NCBI RefSeq assembly: GCF_026914265.1
Contig: NC_069125.1
Coordinates: forward strand, 71,564,046 to 71,628,045
Origin: Mya arenaria
Taxonomy: Eukaryota; Mollusca; Bivalvia; Myida; Myidae
DNA: 64,000 nucleotides
Reading direction: 5' to 3'
Numbering within the stretch: position 1 is the stretch's first letter; each line of letters begins with the position of its first letter. The translations under genes were made by a program, and so were the position numbers. Below the pieces are notes generated by a model. It was not told where the DNA came from. It was given only the letters and a program-made list of their open reading frames with translations, and made no database searches. Below, one piece after another: positions 29,118-41,196 of this stretch.

Positions 29118-30468
29118 GGCAGATTTCACGTTTTGGTGACCAAAAAGTTCCCGGCGAATATTGATTTTTAAAATTAATTGCAGATTTGTGATTTCAACAT
29201 AATCTTTTACAGCAATTTCTTATCTATCATATTTTAGAACATTTGCAATGATTTATTCATGCATTTTTATAAAAAAAAGAATTTTGTATCACCATACCAT
29301 TTGTGCTAGTGTTACAATATTGCCGGTAAAAACTTGTTTTTTTTTAATATTTTGATCCAAAGAAGTATTTTGTCTTGCACTAAATGGTTCATTTATCTAT
29401 AAAACAGATTGTACAGACAAAAAATAAAGATTGTTTCGTTTTTCTCAAATAAATTTATTGAAACAAACCCTAATTGGACAACAAGACAGAAAATGTTTTC
29501 TGCAAACATAGGTTTTCTTTTTATATCAGATCAGATAAGCTATAAACATAAATGTTTTGTTGTGGTAATATAAATGTCTCTAGTATGGTGCAACTATCAT
29601 TACCTTTGATATTAAACATATATATTATAAATTGCTAATTGCGAGTATGTGCTAGTGTTACCACAAGACAGAATGAGTAACATTAGCAGTATGTCACATT
29701 AGCAGTTGGACAGAATGTTTCACAACAAAATAAAATACAGACCTACCACAGACTGTTTGAGCTTGATACAGTATAAAACAAACTATATAAATGATTGATA
29801 AACACGGTCAATTGATAATCACAAAAAAATCATAATAATCATACAAGATTTGACGAAGTTGCAGTGTGACAGACGTACACATTTTATGAGCTTCTACAGT
29901 TGAAAATAGTTTCTTTGACTCTTCATTTAGTTTAAATGTTGTTATAATGTTTTACTCATTTGAGATTTTAATAACCTGTTGTTACAATATAATTCTATTG
30001 CTTCTCATATAGTTCCTACTAGTTTTGTTCATGCTGATTTATAAATACACTGCTGACCTAAGTTTATATGGTGTCAGACTGAATGACGAATCCTGGAAAC
30101 ACTGTTCCCGCAGCAGTTTGATTAAACAGTCTCGTAAAAAAATATACCAATCTGGATAGAATAACTTCCAATACGAAAAACCAACAACAGAACTAAAGAT
30201 CAGACTGTTGTGTGTCTTAAAGGCCTAGTTTAAGCCTTTTAAAAGTGACCCTCCCCCTTTTAAGGCCTAATTTAAGGAATATTTGGCATGATAATCCCCC
30301 GCTGTGCATCTCCTTCTAATCACACTGGTTTGACAGTAGGGGCCAATTTCCTGTGTTTACCGGTAGGTTTATCGGCTCAGGGCCATTAAGGGTCCATTTC
30401 TATCTTAAAATATCCCATACTGCGCAGCAGGATACTCAGATCGGAGATCTGATAAGACAATTAGGCAA

Positions 30469-30792
30469 TTATGCACCAATCAATTGTAACCACGGCCCCC
30501 CAGGTCCGGGGGTATACTGGGGATAGCCGGGAAAAGGGCCGTGTTTTTACTTTCCAGGTGGCCCCGCATGGCCGTGTGAGTGCGGTGGTTTTGTCTTAGT
30601 GCCAAGATAGCGGAGATATTGACTTATATAGAGTCTCTGGGGTACGGGGGACATTTGGCCGGGGTTTTACCATCAGTTCGTCCCCGCAGGGCGGGGATTT
30701 TACCCAGGGTTTGATGGACCGAAAGTCAAAGTCCCCGCTATTCCCCGGACCTGGGGGGGGGGAGGGGCGTGGTTACAATTGACTGGTGCATT
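30469..30792. mobile_element. GC-rich hairpin MITE
   Basis: The ends (AATGCACCAGTCAATTGTAA, then CCACG..CCCCCAGGTCCGGGG) are inverted copies about 50 bp long. The core is unusually GC-rich for the window. Confidence 0.7.
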
Positions 30793-31576
30793 AGATTAAG
30801 ATCCATTTACAGAGGTTGTTTACATATACACAGTGTCATAAGAGATTGATCAGAAATCTTTACCCCGAACTGTAAATGCCTACAGAGTGACATGAACACT
30901 GATCAAAAGATCTTATCATAAAAAAGGCAAACAAACATCCAGAACTTTAAAACCTGTAACAAGAACCACCCCACCTGCGGTAACCTTGCATATAATCCAA
31001 CCCGACACAGCAAAGGACAATTCTTATAAAATAATGTTTAATGTAAGTAAATTGCAACAGTCAAACAATTCAGACGATTTACACATCATCTTCTTGTCTT
31101 CAAGGGTATGGTTCAGAAAGAGATAATAAAATTATTACATACTTTCTGTTGAGATATGAGAGTGTTCTAAGTTATATATGTCTGCCTCTAACACAAGAAG
31201 TCGTGTGTTTGGTTTGATCCCCACCAGGGGTACTTTCTCATTGCCTCACAAAACTAACACAATACGTAATGTTTTCTACCAAGGGAGCAGATTTGAGAGA
31301 TTAAATTCACAGAGCTGTCTTCACAATCTTACAAACTAAAACAAAACACTCAAACGTAAATGCCATAAATTCAAACATTTTAAATTTTTAGCAACAGATC
31401 CTTTTTGATACTACTTTTACTAACACTTCTTATTGTTTTGCTACATTCAAAAAACAGTTTTGTTTGAAATACTACAAGAATACAACGTCAATTTATTATC
31501 TGTAAATCTATTCATCAGACTCCTTCCACATGGAACAACATTTAGTTCGTCAACTTGCGCCACAATACCACTGGTC

Positions 31577-31632
31577 ATAATGCACCAGTCAATTGTAACC
31601 ACACACCCTAGGTCCAGGGGTGGGGTTCAGGG
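31577..31632. mobile_element. One end of a second copy of the hairpin MITE
   Basis: ATAATGCACCAGTCAATTGT and CCTAGGTCCAGGGG match the left end of 30469-30792; the rest is absent. Confidence 0.6.
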
Positions 31633-33386
31633 AAAATAGAAAAAGTCTTATCATATCTCCAATCTGATAAGACCTGCTGTGCAGTTTTCAATGTTTTATT
31701 ATGAAAATGGACCTTAACCAGGCCTTTAACTAATTTATCGTTATCACTGGCATTCAGTTTATTTAATCTGGGACAGTTTTAAATTGAATAAAAACAGTCA
31801 CTAGATTGAACAGTTTTAGAAGCACAGAAACAATGTTCTTAAACTTTTATATACTCTGGGGGGGGTTCAAACAGGAATCCAAAAGTAACAACACCAGGGG
31901 AGATGTCCTATTGTCCAATAGCACACTTTGTTCTGTCCAAAATGTAACACTAGCATTCAGGTGACTAAAATAAGGTAAAGATACAATATATAACACAAGT
32001 TTGTGTCAAAAATAAGATTTGTCAAATAAGAAACACAATGAATCACAAAATGAGCATACAAATATTGACTTTCATCTCAAGCATTCTCTCTTGGTGATGT
32101 CAAACTCTGCTTCTGTCCTATGTAACATTAGGGGAAAAGTCCTTTTGTCACATTAGCAAACATATTTCTGTCCCAATTATAACATAAGCATTCAGTTTAC
32201 TTAATCAAATTCAGATTAAGTATTAAACAGTTAAGCTTGTATCAAAAGCATACAATGGATCACAAAAAAACAAAACATAAATATGTGTTTTATAAAAAAA
32301 AGAAGGTTTCTGTCCAATGTAACATTTGCAGTTATGTCCATTTGTCACGTTATCATCTATATTTCTGTCCATTTTATAACGTTTGCATTCTTAATTCTGT
32401 CCAATAAATAACGATATCAAACACAAAAGCGGTATGAATTCAATATAAACTACGTACCTAATGAATGAATACTTACAAACGATAGTTTACAGACGACATT
32501 GTTATGTTCGAATGATTGACTCGGGGAAAGTCATCAAATTTCAACGATTTTCTTGCTTTATTAAGCGCTTGTCTTAATGCTAGCGTGACATAATGTTAAC
32601 GTTACATCGAAGGACAGAATGAGCCAAACTTGGATTAAGTTTTTATCAACGGTATTCACCACTATTTTTATCATTTCAATGTCAACTGTGAACCAGTCCA
32701 ATATAAAAGTAATCGCTACCTGGATGTTAACCCTCAGTCGGTGTAAATTATTCACGAATAGAAAAGGTGCTAAAATGGGACAGAATAGATTTTGCGTTAC
32801 ATTAACACATTTTTAGACCTAAAAAACTTTATGATCGGGAATGACCAATTTCTTGTTACATGCAATACTGTTTTTATCCGACACGTAGTCTTTGTTTTTA
32901 GTGATTTAATAAAGGTGTGTTTAGGCTTAAAACAGTTAGCAGTGGATCATGTCTGCTAATGTTACACAACAATTCGAGGACAGATTACCGTAACGTTATC
33001 ACCATGCGCAATTACGGAAAATTTAAGTATATTACGAACGAAATGCAATCATTTTAGATATATTATTGTTTTAATTAACATTTCTTGCAAACATTATTCA
33101 ACAGACAAGAATAAAATACTTACCAGATGTTACTGAAAAGCATCCTCAAAAAAGTGGTATATTGGTACCGGGAAGATTTTCTGTCTTTTTTGTCCTAAAT
33201 ATCGGCATATTTTTACATTTTTTTACCTTATTTAACACAATATTTTCATTATTTTAATACAAATCACTTCTATTAGGTGTTCTTATTGGGTTGGGAAAGG
33301 CAATTGCTGTATATATGATGTTGACATGCAATAACAATAAATGAAAGCAAATGGGCCAAATAATTGCCTTTTTTGTGAAATCTGCC

Positions 33387-33560
33387 ATATGGTGTCAATA
33401 AAATATCATAAAAACAAAAATATAATTATCAGTTTGATGTGGGGTTTTTTCATTTCATACTGTCAAAACATAATATATATACATGAAGGGCACCTGCAAG
33501 GCTGCGGTTCACAGTTTTACAACAATCGGAACACCTCGGAGATGGCCGAGTTGTTATTTA
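33387..33560. repeat. Second half of the dispersed repeat split by the transposon
   Basis: ATGGTGTCAATAAAATATCA, then CATGAAGGGCACCTGCAAGG and GATGGCCGAGTTGTTA, match 28360-28580. Confidence 0.65.
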
Positions 33561-33674
33561 TTTATGAGGTCTATCTTGAAGCCACATGCATTGTGCCACT
33601 ATAATACTAATTACAAGATAATGTTTAAATGAATACAATTTTTATTTAGATAATTGATAAAAAAAAAATTCATT

Positions 33675-33940
33675 TTTTCTCGTTCACTTGAATGATACTT
33701 GATACCTTTCCTCATTCACTTAAAGATACCTTTGCTCAAACACTTGAATAATACCTTTCCTCATTCACTTAAATGATACCTTTCCTCATACAGTAACACT
33801 TGAATGACACCTTTCATCATACACTTGAATGATGGCTTTCCTCATACACTTGAATGACACCTTTTCTCATTCACTTGGATTGTCCTTTTCCTCATTCACT
33901 CGAATGATACCTTTACTTATGCGCTTGAATGATACCTGTT
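33675..33940. repeat. Tandem repeat, about 27-bp unit
   Basis: About ten degenerate units of CACTTGAATGATACCTTTCCTCATT. Confidence 0.8.
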
Positions 33941-34347
33941 ACCCAACAGACCATATTATTTTATAGCAGACAGCCTTTTTCAGAGCCCAAAAATAAAAAT
34001 AAAATGGGGGGGGGGTGATTGTGCTTAATTCAATCACTGTTTATCACAGTCATGTAGGCAGGTATTGTAGGCTTATGTATATGATATTCAGAAATTAAGG
34101 GGGGGGGGGGGGGTAAGTGAATAAATAAAAATGATGAGAAATGTTCCTATGTACTGTGATTTATTTTTACCTCCTTGAGCAAACCAGTTTTGGATCATGT
34201 ACTCATTTGCCCCATACTGTTAGAAGCAAGAACCTTTTCATTTGTGTTATTAGTCTCCTGGGAATCATAAAGCATCTTAGTGAAACTTTTACCTGAGTGA
34301 AAAAAGTTAATTATAAAGAAAACTAACAATGTTTTTGATCCAAAACA
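33941..34347. other. Non-coding DNA with poly-G runs
   Basis: Contains G runs at about 34006-34015 and 34100-34113. No gene seen. Confidence 0.5.
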
Positions 34348-34710
34348 TTAAAGCTGCACTCTCACAACTTGTTTTGACAAGTTTTTTTATTTTTTGTCTT
34401 GGAACGAGCCAATTTTTGCGAAAATCCATGAAAACCAGTAATTAATGACTGCAGAAAAAAATTAAGATCACAGATCTTTATATATAAGTATAAAAATTGA
34501 TGTTTTATGTATTTTTCTTAAACCGTTAGTAACAGTTTAAACCATAAAACTTTAATTTTCGAACAGAAATATGAAAATCTTTGATCTTATTTTTTTTTTT
34601 CAGCAATCTTTTATTATTGGTTTGCAGATATTTACGCAAAAATTTGCTCTTTCCAAGACAAAAAATAAAAAAGTTGTAAAAATGATATATCTGTGAGAGT
34701 GCAGCTTTAA
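34348..34710. mobile_element. MITE with TTAAAGCTGCACTCTCACA inverted ends
   Basis: Perfect 19-bp inverted ends at 34348-34366 and 34692-34710. The sub-ends also pair (TTTTTTGTCTTGGAA / TTCCAAGACAAAAAAT). A relative lies at 12982-13225. Confidence 0.8.
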
Positions 34711-34871
34711 AATGAGAAAAAGAAATATCCAAATTGAAAAAAGCGAAAAAATGAGGGTATTACAACCATTCATTTCTTTAAAATAAAAATAAATAAATCA
34801 CATAAGTTGAAATTTCCATTAAGAAGCTTTCTGAATACAGCCCTAGGTATGCTCCCTGCTACACATTTTGT

Positions 34872-35790
34872 TTGAATATATTTTCTTATATATGTGTTAA
34901 TGCAAGCATCAGTTCTAAATGCAAACTTATACTTTATGCTGATGACAGCGCTATCTTATTTCCTCATAAAGACCCTGACATTATTAGACAAATTCTTGGT
35001 CAAGAATTGCAAAACTGCAGCATGTGGTTAACTGATAACAAATTATCCCTTCATCTAGGCATTCTTTTTGGCTCCAAACGTAAACTTGGCAAAATAGGGG
35101 ATTTCAGCATTCAATGTAATGGCCATGAAATCATGTCTCAAGATTCAGACAAATAAATATCTTGGGTCAATTTTGGACTCTGATTTGTCAGTTTCATCTA
35201 CTGTGAACAATATTGTTAAGGAGGTTTACTCTAGAATCAAATTTTTATATAGACAAGGTGAATTTTTAAACAAATTTCTTAGGAAAACTCTTTGTAATGC
35301 ATTAGGTCAATGTCATCTTGACTATGCTTCATCATCTTGGTACTGTGGCCTTACCATGAAGTCTAAAAATAGACTCCAGCTGGCACAAAATAAAATTGTT
35401 CGTTTTATTAATAATTTTCATTGTAGAACCTCGCTTTCAGTGGCAAGTTTTTCTGATCTTGGATTTTTAAATGTCGAACAAAGATGTAGACAACTTAAGC
35501 TAAATCATGTACACAAAATATTTTATAACAAATGTCCAAGTTATATGAAGGATAATTTTGCCAAATGTAATGAGGTTCACTCATATGGCAGTTGATCCAA
35601 CTTTAAATTTTATGTCCCACATAATGGTGGTTTTACAGCAGCTTCTTTTTATTATAATGGTATAGGGGATTGGAACATGCTTCCAAATAACATCAAAGAC
35701 ACAGAATCAAAGTATGTTTTTTAAGAAATTAGTCAAAACTCACCTCTTAAAGGAGATGGAGAAGTTTGAAAAGTCTGTCTTTTTGTATTC
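34872..35790 (+). pseudogene. Fragment of a non-LTR retrotransposon reverse transcriptase
   Basis: An RT core segment with LILYADDSAIL (the YADD active site) and NCSMWLTDNKLSLH is followed after a frameshift near 35150 by KYLGSILDSDLS. The thumb and C-terminal part follows (LDYASSSWYCGL, LQLAQNKIVRFI). A stop lies at about 35594, and further decay precedes the typical LINE end (NNIKDTESKY). It lacks the 5' part and endonuclease. Confidence 0.85.
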
Positions 35791-35847
35791 ATAATTTTTA
35801 TGTATTAGATAAATACATGTTTATTTCTAAAAATACGCACAATTTTT

Positions 35848-37404
35848 AGCTCTACTGGCCAAAGGCCAGAAGAGCTCATGCGATGGTAATGTGTACGTAG
35901 TATGTGCATCCGTGTGTTCGTGCGTCCGTGCGTCTGTAATCAATTGCTTGTGAACACGATACAGTCTTCAGTTTTGATTGTATCTCAATGAAACTTGTAC
36001 AGTATTTAGATATCCATTAGAGCTCGGTTCCTTTCGAAAACCAGCCAGATCTGACCATGCATGCCTAGATTATGGGCCTTGAAAGTATTAAAAAATGCTA
36101 TTGTGTAAACACTAGCTTGTGAACACGATACAGATCTCAGTTTTGATTGTATCTCGATTAAACTTGTACAGTATTTAGATATCCATTAGAGCTCGGTTCC
36201 TTTTGAAAACCAGCCAGATCCGACCATGCATGCCTAGATTATGGGCCTTGAAAGTATTAAAAAATCAGTTTGTCTGTAAACAATTGCTTGTGAACATGAT
36301 ACAGTTTTCAGTTTTGATTGTATCTCGATGAAACTTGTACTGTATTTAGATATCCATTAGAACTTGGTTCCTTTTGAAAACCAGCCAGATCTGCCCATGC
36401 ATGCCTGGATTATGGGTCTTGAAAGTATAAAAAATGCTATTTTAAGCTAAGTCTATTTTTAGCCAAGTCTACATGAGCGAAGTCTATTTTTAGCCAAGTT
36501 TACATGAAAAGTCACAAGATTTGTTCAAATTATGCCCCTGAGGTCATTACTGCCCCCCCCCCCCCCCCCTCACGGAGATTGTCCCGTAAGGGACCAGTGC
36601 GGCAAATGCAAACGACCTCGGCGACGTTGGCGGAGGCCCAGGGAAGAGTTCTCTTTTCTTTGTAAAGGAAGGACTCCCCGCCCATTAAATTGGGAAATAT
36701 TAAAAACCTTTTTGTCTGATACCACCATGCAAATCCTTGCTATTTTGAACAAGGCTTTATTGAGTGGTCCACTACCATGGTTGTTCAAATTATGCCCCTT
36801 GGGTCAACACTGGCACTGCCCTGGGTGTCACAATTTTCCTAGAGACTTATTCAAGAAATATTTTCAAAATCTTCTTGTTTCAAACCACAAGGCCCATACC
36901 TTTGATATTTGTTGTGGAGCATCATATGATGCAATTGAAAACATTTGAAATAATGCCCCTTGGGCAAAAGCTGGCCCCACCCCTTTTGACTTACTTATTA
37001 ATTTTTAAAGCTACAGTAATGAAATTTTGACCATGTGAACAGTTTTGCAAACAAGCATTAATGTTAAACAAGCATTAATGTTGTCCTTGGATGTCCTTGA
37101 CTTTGACCGACTTTTTATTTTTAAAGCTACAGAAATGAAATTTTGACGATGAGTACAGTTTTGAAGGCAAATATATTTTACCCTCAGATTACCTTTACTT
37201 GGCACATATTAAAATAGTTCATGCAACTAATCTGCTTACAAGACTTCCTGTCCTCCGATGTTGAACGTGCAGCGTTTTCAGCTAACCCAAACACTAAAAG
37301 TGAACTATATATTTGTTGCCTATTACTCAAACGTACATGCTCTGGATTGAAAATGACCACAAGAGCCATGCCAGTAGAGCATAGGCCCTTTTGGGCCTCT
37401 TGTT
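35848..37404. mobile_element. Element beginning AGCTCTACTGGCC with internal 175-bp repeats
   Basis: It opens with a hairpin (AGCTCTACTGGCCAAAGGCC...AGAGCT). Three tandem units of about 175 bp follow (35940-36435), each with CTTGTGAACACGATACAG and GCCAGATCTGACCATGCATG. A C-run lies at 36551-36568. It ends near another hairpin (GGCCCTTTTGGGCC, 37384-37397). This resembles dispersed bivalve repeats I recall; the class is unresolved. Confidence 0.5.
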
Positions 37405-37715
37405 ATATAGTTACTTTGGTAATTTTTAAATATTCCTTAACTATTTGTATAATTTGTGGTATATTATATAATTATGTGATACTGATAGTAGTTTATTTGT
37501 GATGAATGTCATATATTAATTATGCCCCCCTTCGAAGAAGAGGTATACATATTGCTTTGCACAGGCATGTCGGTCGGTCGGTCGGTTGGTAGACTAAAGC
37601 TTGTCAGAGTGATAACTCTGACAATGCCTGCACCCATGGCCCTCAAACTTGACTTGGAGGTTGGGCCTGACCAGTAGCTGACACCTATTGTTTTTGGGGC
37701 TCATCAGGTCAAAGG

Positions 37716-37736
37716 TCAAGGTCACAGTGACCTTGA
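37716..37736. promoter_or_regulatory. Perfect ERE/ERRE palindrome 1
   Basis: TCAAGGTCA, spacer CAG, then TGACCTTGA: a full inverted repeat with two ERR/NR5A-type half-sites. Sequence match only; occupancy is unknown. Confidence 0.6.
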
Positions 37737-37861
37737 ATGGTAAAAGGTTGTCCGTGTGATAACTCAACAATGCCTGCACCTATGGCCCTCAAACTGGACT
37801 TGGAGGTTGGGCCTGACCAGTAGATGACCCCTAATGTTTTTGGGGGTCATCGGGCCAAAGG

Positions 37862-37882
37862 TCAAGGTCACAGTGACCTTGA
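37862..37882. promoter_or_regulatory. Perfect ERE/ERRE palindrome 2
   Basis: Same 21-bp palindrome as at 37716, one repeat unit (146 bp) later. Confidence 0.6.
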
Positions 37883-38138
37883 ATGGTAAAAGTTTGTCCG
37901 AGTAATAACTCGACAATGCCTGCACCCATGGCCATCAGACTTGACTCAGAGGTTGGGCCTGACCAGTAGATGGCCCCTATTGACTTTAGGGGTCATTGGG
38001 CCGAAGGTCAAGGTCACAGTGACTTTGAACGATAAAAGGTTTTCCGAGTGATAACTCAACAATGCCTGCACCCATGGCCCTCAAACTTGACTTGGAGGTT
38101 GGGCCTGACCAGTAGATGACCCCTATTGATTTTAGGGG

Positions 38139-38159
38139 TCAAGGTCACAGTGACCTTGA
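38139..38159. promoter_or_regulatory. Perfect ERE/ERRE palindrome 3
   Basis: Same palindrome again. Units at about 38011, 38262, 38418 and 38561 carry versions with one changed base in the 15-bp core. Confidence 0.6.
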
Positions 38160-39177
38160 AAGCAAACTTGACAATTCCTGGACCTATTGTCATCAAACTT
38201 GACATTAAGGTAGGGCCTGACCAGTAGATGACCCCTCATGACTTTGGGGTTCATCGGGTCAAGGTCACAGTAACCTTTAACACAAAAAAGTTTACCATTT
38301 TTCTCCCAGTGATATCTCAACAATGCCTGAACCTATGATCATCAAACTTGACATGGAAGTTGGGCCTGACCAGGAGATGACACTTATTGATTTTAGGAGT
38401 CATTGGGTCAAAGGTCAAGTTCACAGTGACCTTGAATGCGAAAATGTTTCCAGTGATAATTCAACAATGCCTGCACCCATGGCCCTCAAACTTAACTTGG
38501 TGTTGTGTCTGACCTGTAGATGACCCCTTATGATTTTAGGTGTCGTCGGGTCAAAGGTCAAGGTTACAGTGACCTTGAACGAAAAAACCTTGTCTGTGTG
38601 ATTTTTGTCAATGCCTGCACCCATGGCCCTCAAACTTGACATTTAGATTTTTGGTGGCCAGCTGATGACTCCTATGGATTTTGAGGTCATAGAGTAGGTC
38701 ATGGTCATTAACACACTCTATCATCAAGCTTTGAATGGTCATAATCTTAAAACAGCCTCAACGGCATCCAATGTCAGTGACAAATCAAGTGTCATTTCGG
38801 TCCATGCTTTTAATACCTTAGACATGGACCCCATTGGAAATAACCTTTACAGGTTATCCTGTGCAATGTCATTTATTATGTTAAACTTTATTTGGTAAAA
38901 CTTGATTTGCCTAATTTGGTAATAAATTAGGTAGCTTTATCATTAACACCAGAAGTAATACTTGTTTTAGTAGATCTAGTATTATGTATTTCATGTAAAA
39001 CTTTCTGTGATATAACTTATCTAAATATCATGCAAATACAATATGTGATATATCTTATATTGATGTAAAATGTACTGTTATTGACATAATGCACGAATAA
39101 AACTACTACTATACTTCTGTTACAGCAAGATAAAGATTTTTCATGTTGATGAAAGGCAACAACTTGAGAAATAAGGG

Positions 39178-39219
39178 ATGACGAGCCTGTATCAGACAGT
39201 GAAATCATGCATCATAAAG
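39178..39219 (+). CDS. TMEM263-like exon 1 (tentative start)
   Basis: ATG in AAGGGATGA context, 14 codons, donor AAAG|GTAATG, phase 0. It has no homology support of its own. Confidence 0.4.
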
Positions 39220-41196
39220 GTAATGCCATACTGTAACTTGCTAAAATAAATTGCTTTTATGTATGCCCCTTATTTGAAACAGTCAAATTTCCGCTTAAAG
39301 AGAGAAAATACATTTATAAGAGTGTTAGCCTGAATAACATACAGTATACTTTGGTTAGGGCTGATGTTTGTCAAGCACCACAATTGCACAATAATTCGCA
39401 AAATGAGATCACAAACCTATTACTATATTTTGGGTGATTGATCCACTTTTGTTGCAGTCTCCGCCGTCGGAGCAGGTGGAGGTGGTTACCAAGGAGACAG
39501 AGAATGATGTTCTTGACAATCCGGAACATGTGAAGGAGCATGACTCTATGGACTTTACCTCCAACAAGAAAACAGATGAACAATCAGGTACTCATTCAAT
39601 TCTTAGAACTATGAGTGAAGTTTCAGAAAAAAAGCTTAAACAGAACATGCAGTATTTCCACTGGGGTAGCCCCACAGTTGTTACTATTTTATTTTTCGAC
39701 ATGCTAGAAAGTGGTCCTACTATCCTAGAATTGTTTAAAAAAAAATACATAGGGGGTAAGATGACAGGGTCACTTTTCTGAGGTTTTGTATCAGGTTGAG
39801 TTTGGTGTGTAAATGTGTATCCTTATGTGGTCGGAATCGATGCATGTTAAAATACCGAACGAGAGGTGAAGCAGGTAGTCAGAAAGCTATTATAATCATA
39901 AATTTCCTTTATTATATGTCCCCATTGATCATTTCAATGTTTAATCACACACCTTTTGCTATAAACCAACAACACTGCACTTAAAATTAACTCAACATTT
40001 CCCTGAATCCACATTCAGGAAGGCCCCATAAATCACATTAGGAATTTAGTGCATTTTCTTCAATACATTCAGAATAATTTCTGAAAAAAATATGTTGCAA
40101 AAAGTAATTTTATATTGTAAAAAACATCAGTCTGTAAAAGGTTACTGGTAGCACTCAACACATGATACTACAGTTTGCTGATACAGGTTTTGCAAACAAC
40201 TGTAGCGTAATGCTGATTATTCAATATAGCGTGCTGTATTTTCACTGGCATATGATAAAATTTGCTCATCATTGTCATAATGTAATTTCGGTTTGTAAGC
40301 TGAATAAAATTATTGTAAAATGCAGTCATTTAATGCCAAAGTAGTTTATTACTGCTGTGATTAAGTTTCATGTTGTGTTGTGAAAATAAATTGTTTTCAT
40401 GTTTGAAGAGAATAACAACTTTGTAAAATACTTAATAATTAATAATTGCTTCATTACAGTGTGAGTAATAATTAATAATTGCTTCATTACAGTGTGAGTT
40501 TTTGAATTCTTGAAGGTTAACTTTGTCTTAATTAACAGCCTCAGTAAACAAGTACTATATTATGCAATAAATATTAAGTATAATGATGCTAAAATCTTGT
40601 ACAAACAATCTACAGTTAGATAGCAATTTATCTGAAAAAAAAAACAGATCTAAGATCTGCTGAGAGATTAGATGGGCAATTAATATATTTTTTAGTAAAG
40701 AGACATATTATACTTCCGGCAATATTATGTTTCTGATTGAAATGACTTTATTACATAAACTTCCAAGGTCACTTCCGGTTTGTTTTTTCATTCTTCCTTT
40801 ATTGTTTTTAGTAAGAATTATCAGCCTATTCCTAGAAGGAGGATATTCATGACCGGGCACTTTTGAAGCATTGAAAAGTGTAACTTATATCTTCTTAGAA
40901 TAATTCTGAGTTTAAATGATAACCATTATGTATAACATTTTTGTGTTTTAATACCAAAATAACTTTTGTTTATCTTCATAACAGAACAGAAGGCCCAGGG
41001 CGGTGTCATATGGCGTGTGTCGAGTGGTCTGGGCTCCGGGCTCTACAACTTCACAACGGGTGCTGTTGGCTATGGAGTGGGAGGAGTGAAGTGGGCGGCA
41101 GGCAAGAGTTATGACGTCGGCTCATCTGTAGTCACCCATGTGAAGAACCCGCCACTGCCAGAAATGCTTCGGAAAAAGAAAGACAAGAAAGAATAG
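39178..41196 (+). CDS. TMEM263-like small membrane protein (three exons)
   Basis: Exons: 39178-39219, 39458-39587 and 40985-41196, giving 127 residues. Junction phases fit: AAAG|GTAATG to TTGCAG|TCTCC (phase 0) and TCAG|GTACTC to AACAG|AACAG (phase 1). The N-terminal half is acidic and polar (EQVEVVTKETENDVL). The last exon has RVSSGLGSGLYNFTTGAVGY and GVGGVKWAAGKS, a Gly-rich hydrophobic segment, then a KKKDKKE tail. This matches TMEM263 (RVTGGIF...TKGAVG...GGVAW.GGKS, tail KKKDK). TMEM263 is a small conserved membrane protein whose molecular role is not well defined. Exon 1 (MTSLYQTVKSCIIK) is supported only by phase and splice sites; the true start could lie elsewhere. ERE-like repeats lie 1.0-1.5 kb upstream. 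Confidence 0.65.
39458..39587 (+). CDS. TMEM263-like exon 2 (acidic linker)
   Basis: Acceptor TTTTGTTGCAG, donor ATCAG|GTACTC, 130 nt. Encodes SPPSEQVEVVTKETEND, then a DNPEHVKEHDSMDF stretch. No membrane segment. Confidence 0.65.
40438..40503. repeat. 33-bp tandem duplication in the TMEM263-like intron
   Basis: TAATAATTAATAATTGCTTC followed by ATTACAGTGTGAG occurs twice head to tail. Confidence 0.8.
40985..41196 (+). CDS. TMEM263-like exon 3 (membrane region and basic tail)
   Basis: Acceptor CTTCATAACAG; 212 nt to a TAG stop. Holds the Gly-rich TTGAVGYGVGGVKWAAGKS segment and the KKKDKKE tail. Higher GC than its surroundings supports coding. Confidence 0.75.

Larger units (their letters stand above)
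29118..33386. mobile_element. 4.27-kb DNA transposon, 12-bp inverted ends, ATAT target duplication
   Basis: The left end GGCAGATTTCAC (29118) and right end GTGAAATCTGCC (to 33386) are perfect inverted repeats flanked by ATAT (29114-29117, 33387-33390). The sequence outside reads continuously as the repeat at 28270-28580 with one ATAT. The interior has recurring GACAGAA...TAACATTAGCA motifs on the left half (29640-29730) and their reverse complement on the right half (32090-32400). No transposase frame was found, so it is non-autonomous. A hairpin MITE (30469-30792) and a fragment of another copy (31577-31632) are nested inside. Confidence 0.7.
37521..38710. repeat. Tandem repeat, about 145-bp unit, carrying ERE-like palindromes
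   Basis: It opens with TATGCCCCCCTTCGAAGAAG and (CGGT)n at 37572-37587. About seven to eight units follow, with AACAATGCCTGCACCCATGG, GGGCCTGACCAGTAGATGAC and GGTCAAGGTCACAGTGACC. The last motif contains the consensus estrogen response element AGGTCA-n3-TGACCT inside a longer palindrome. Confidence 0.85.

Noticed and set aside
31170-31235. tRNA-like B box (GGTTTGATCCC), possible SINE
   Set aside because: No convincing A box or cloverleaf, and no second copy in the window.
36532-36948. 138-codon frame with a poly-Pro start
   Set aside because: The C-run and element-derived sequence explain it; no domain is recognisable.
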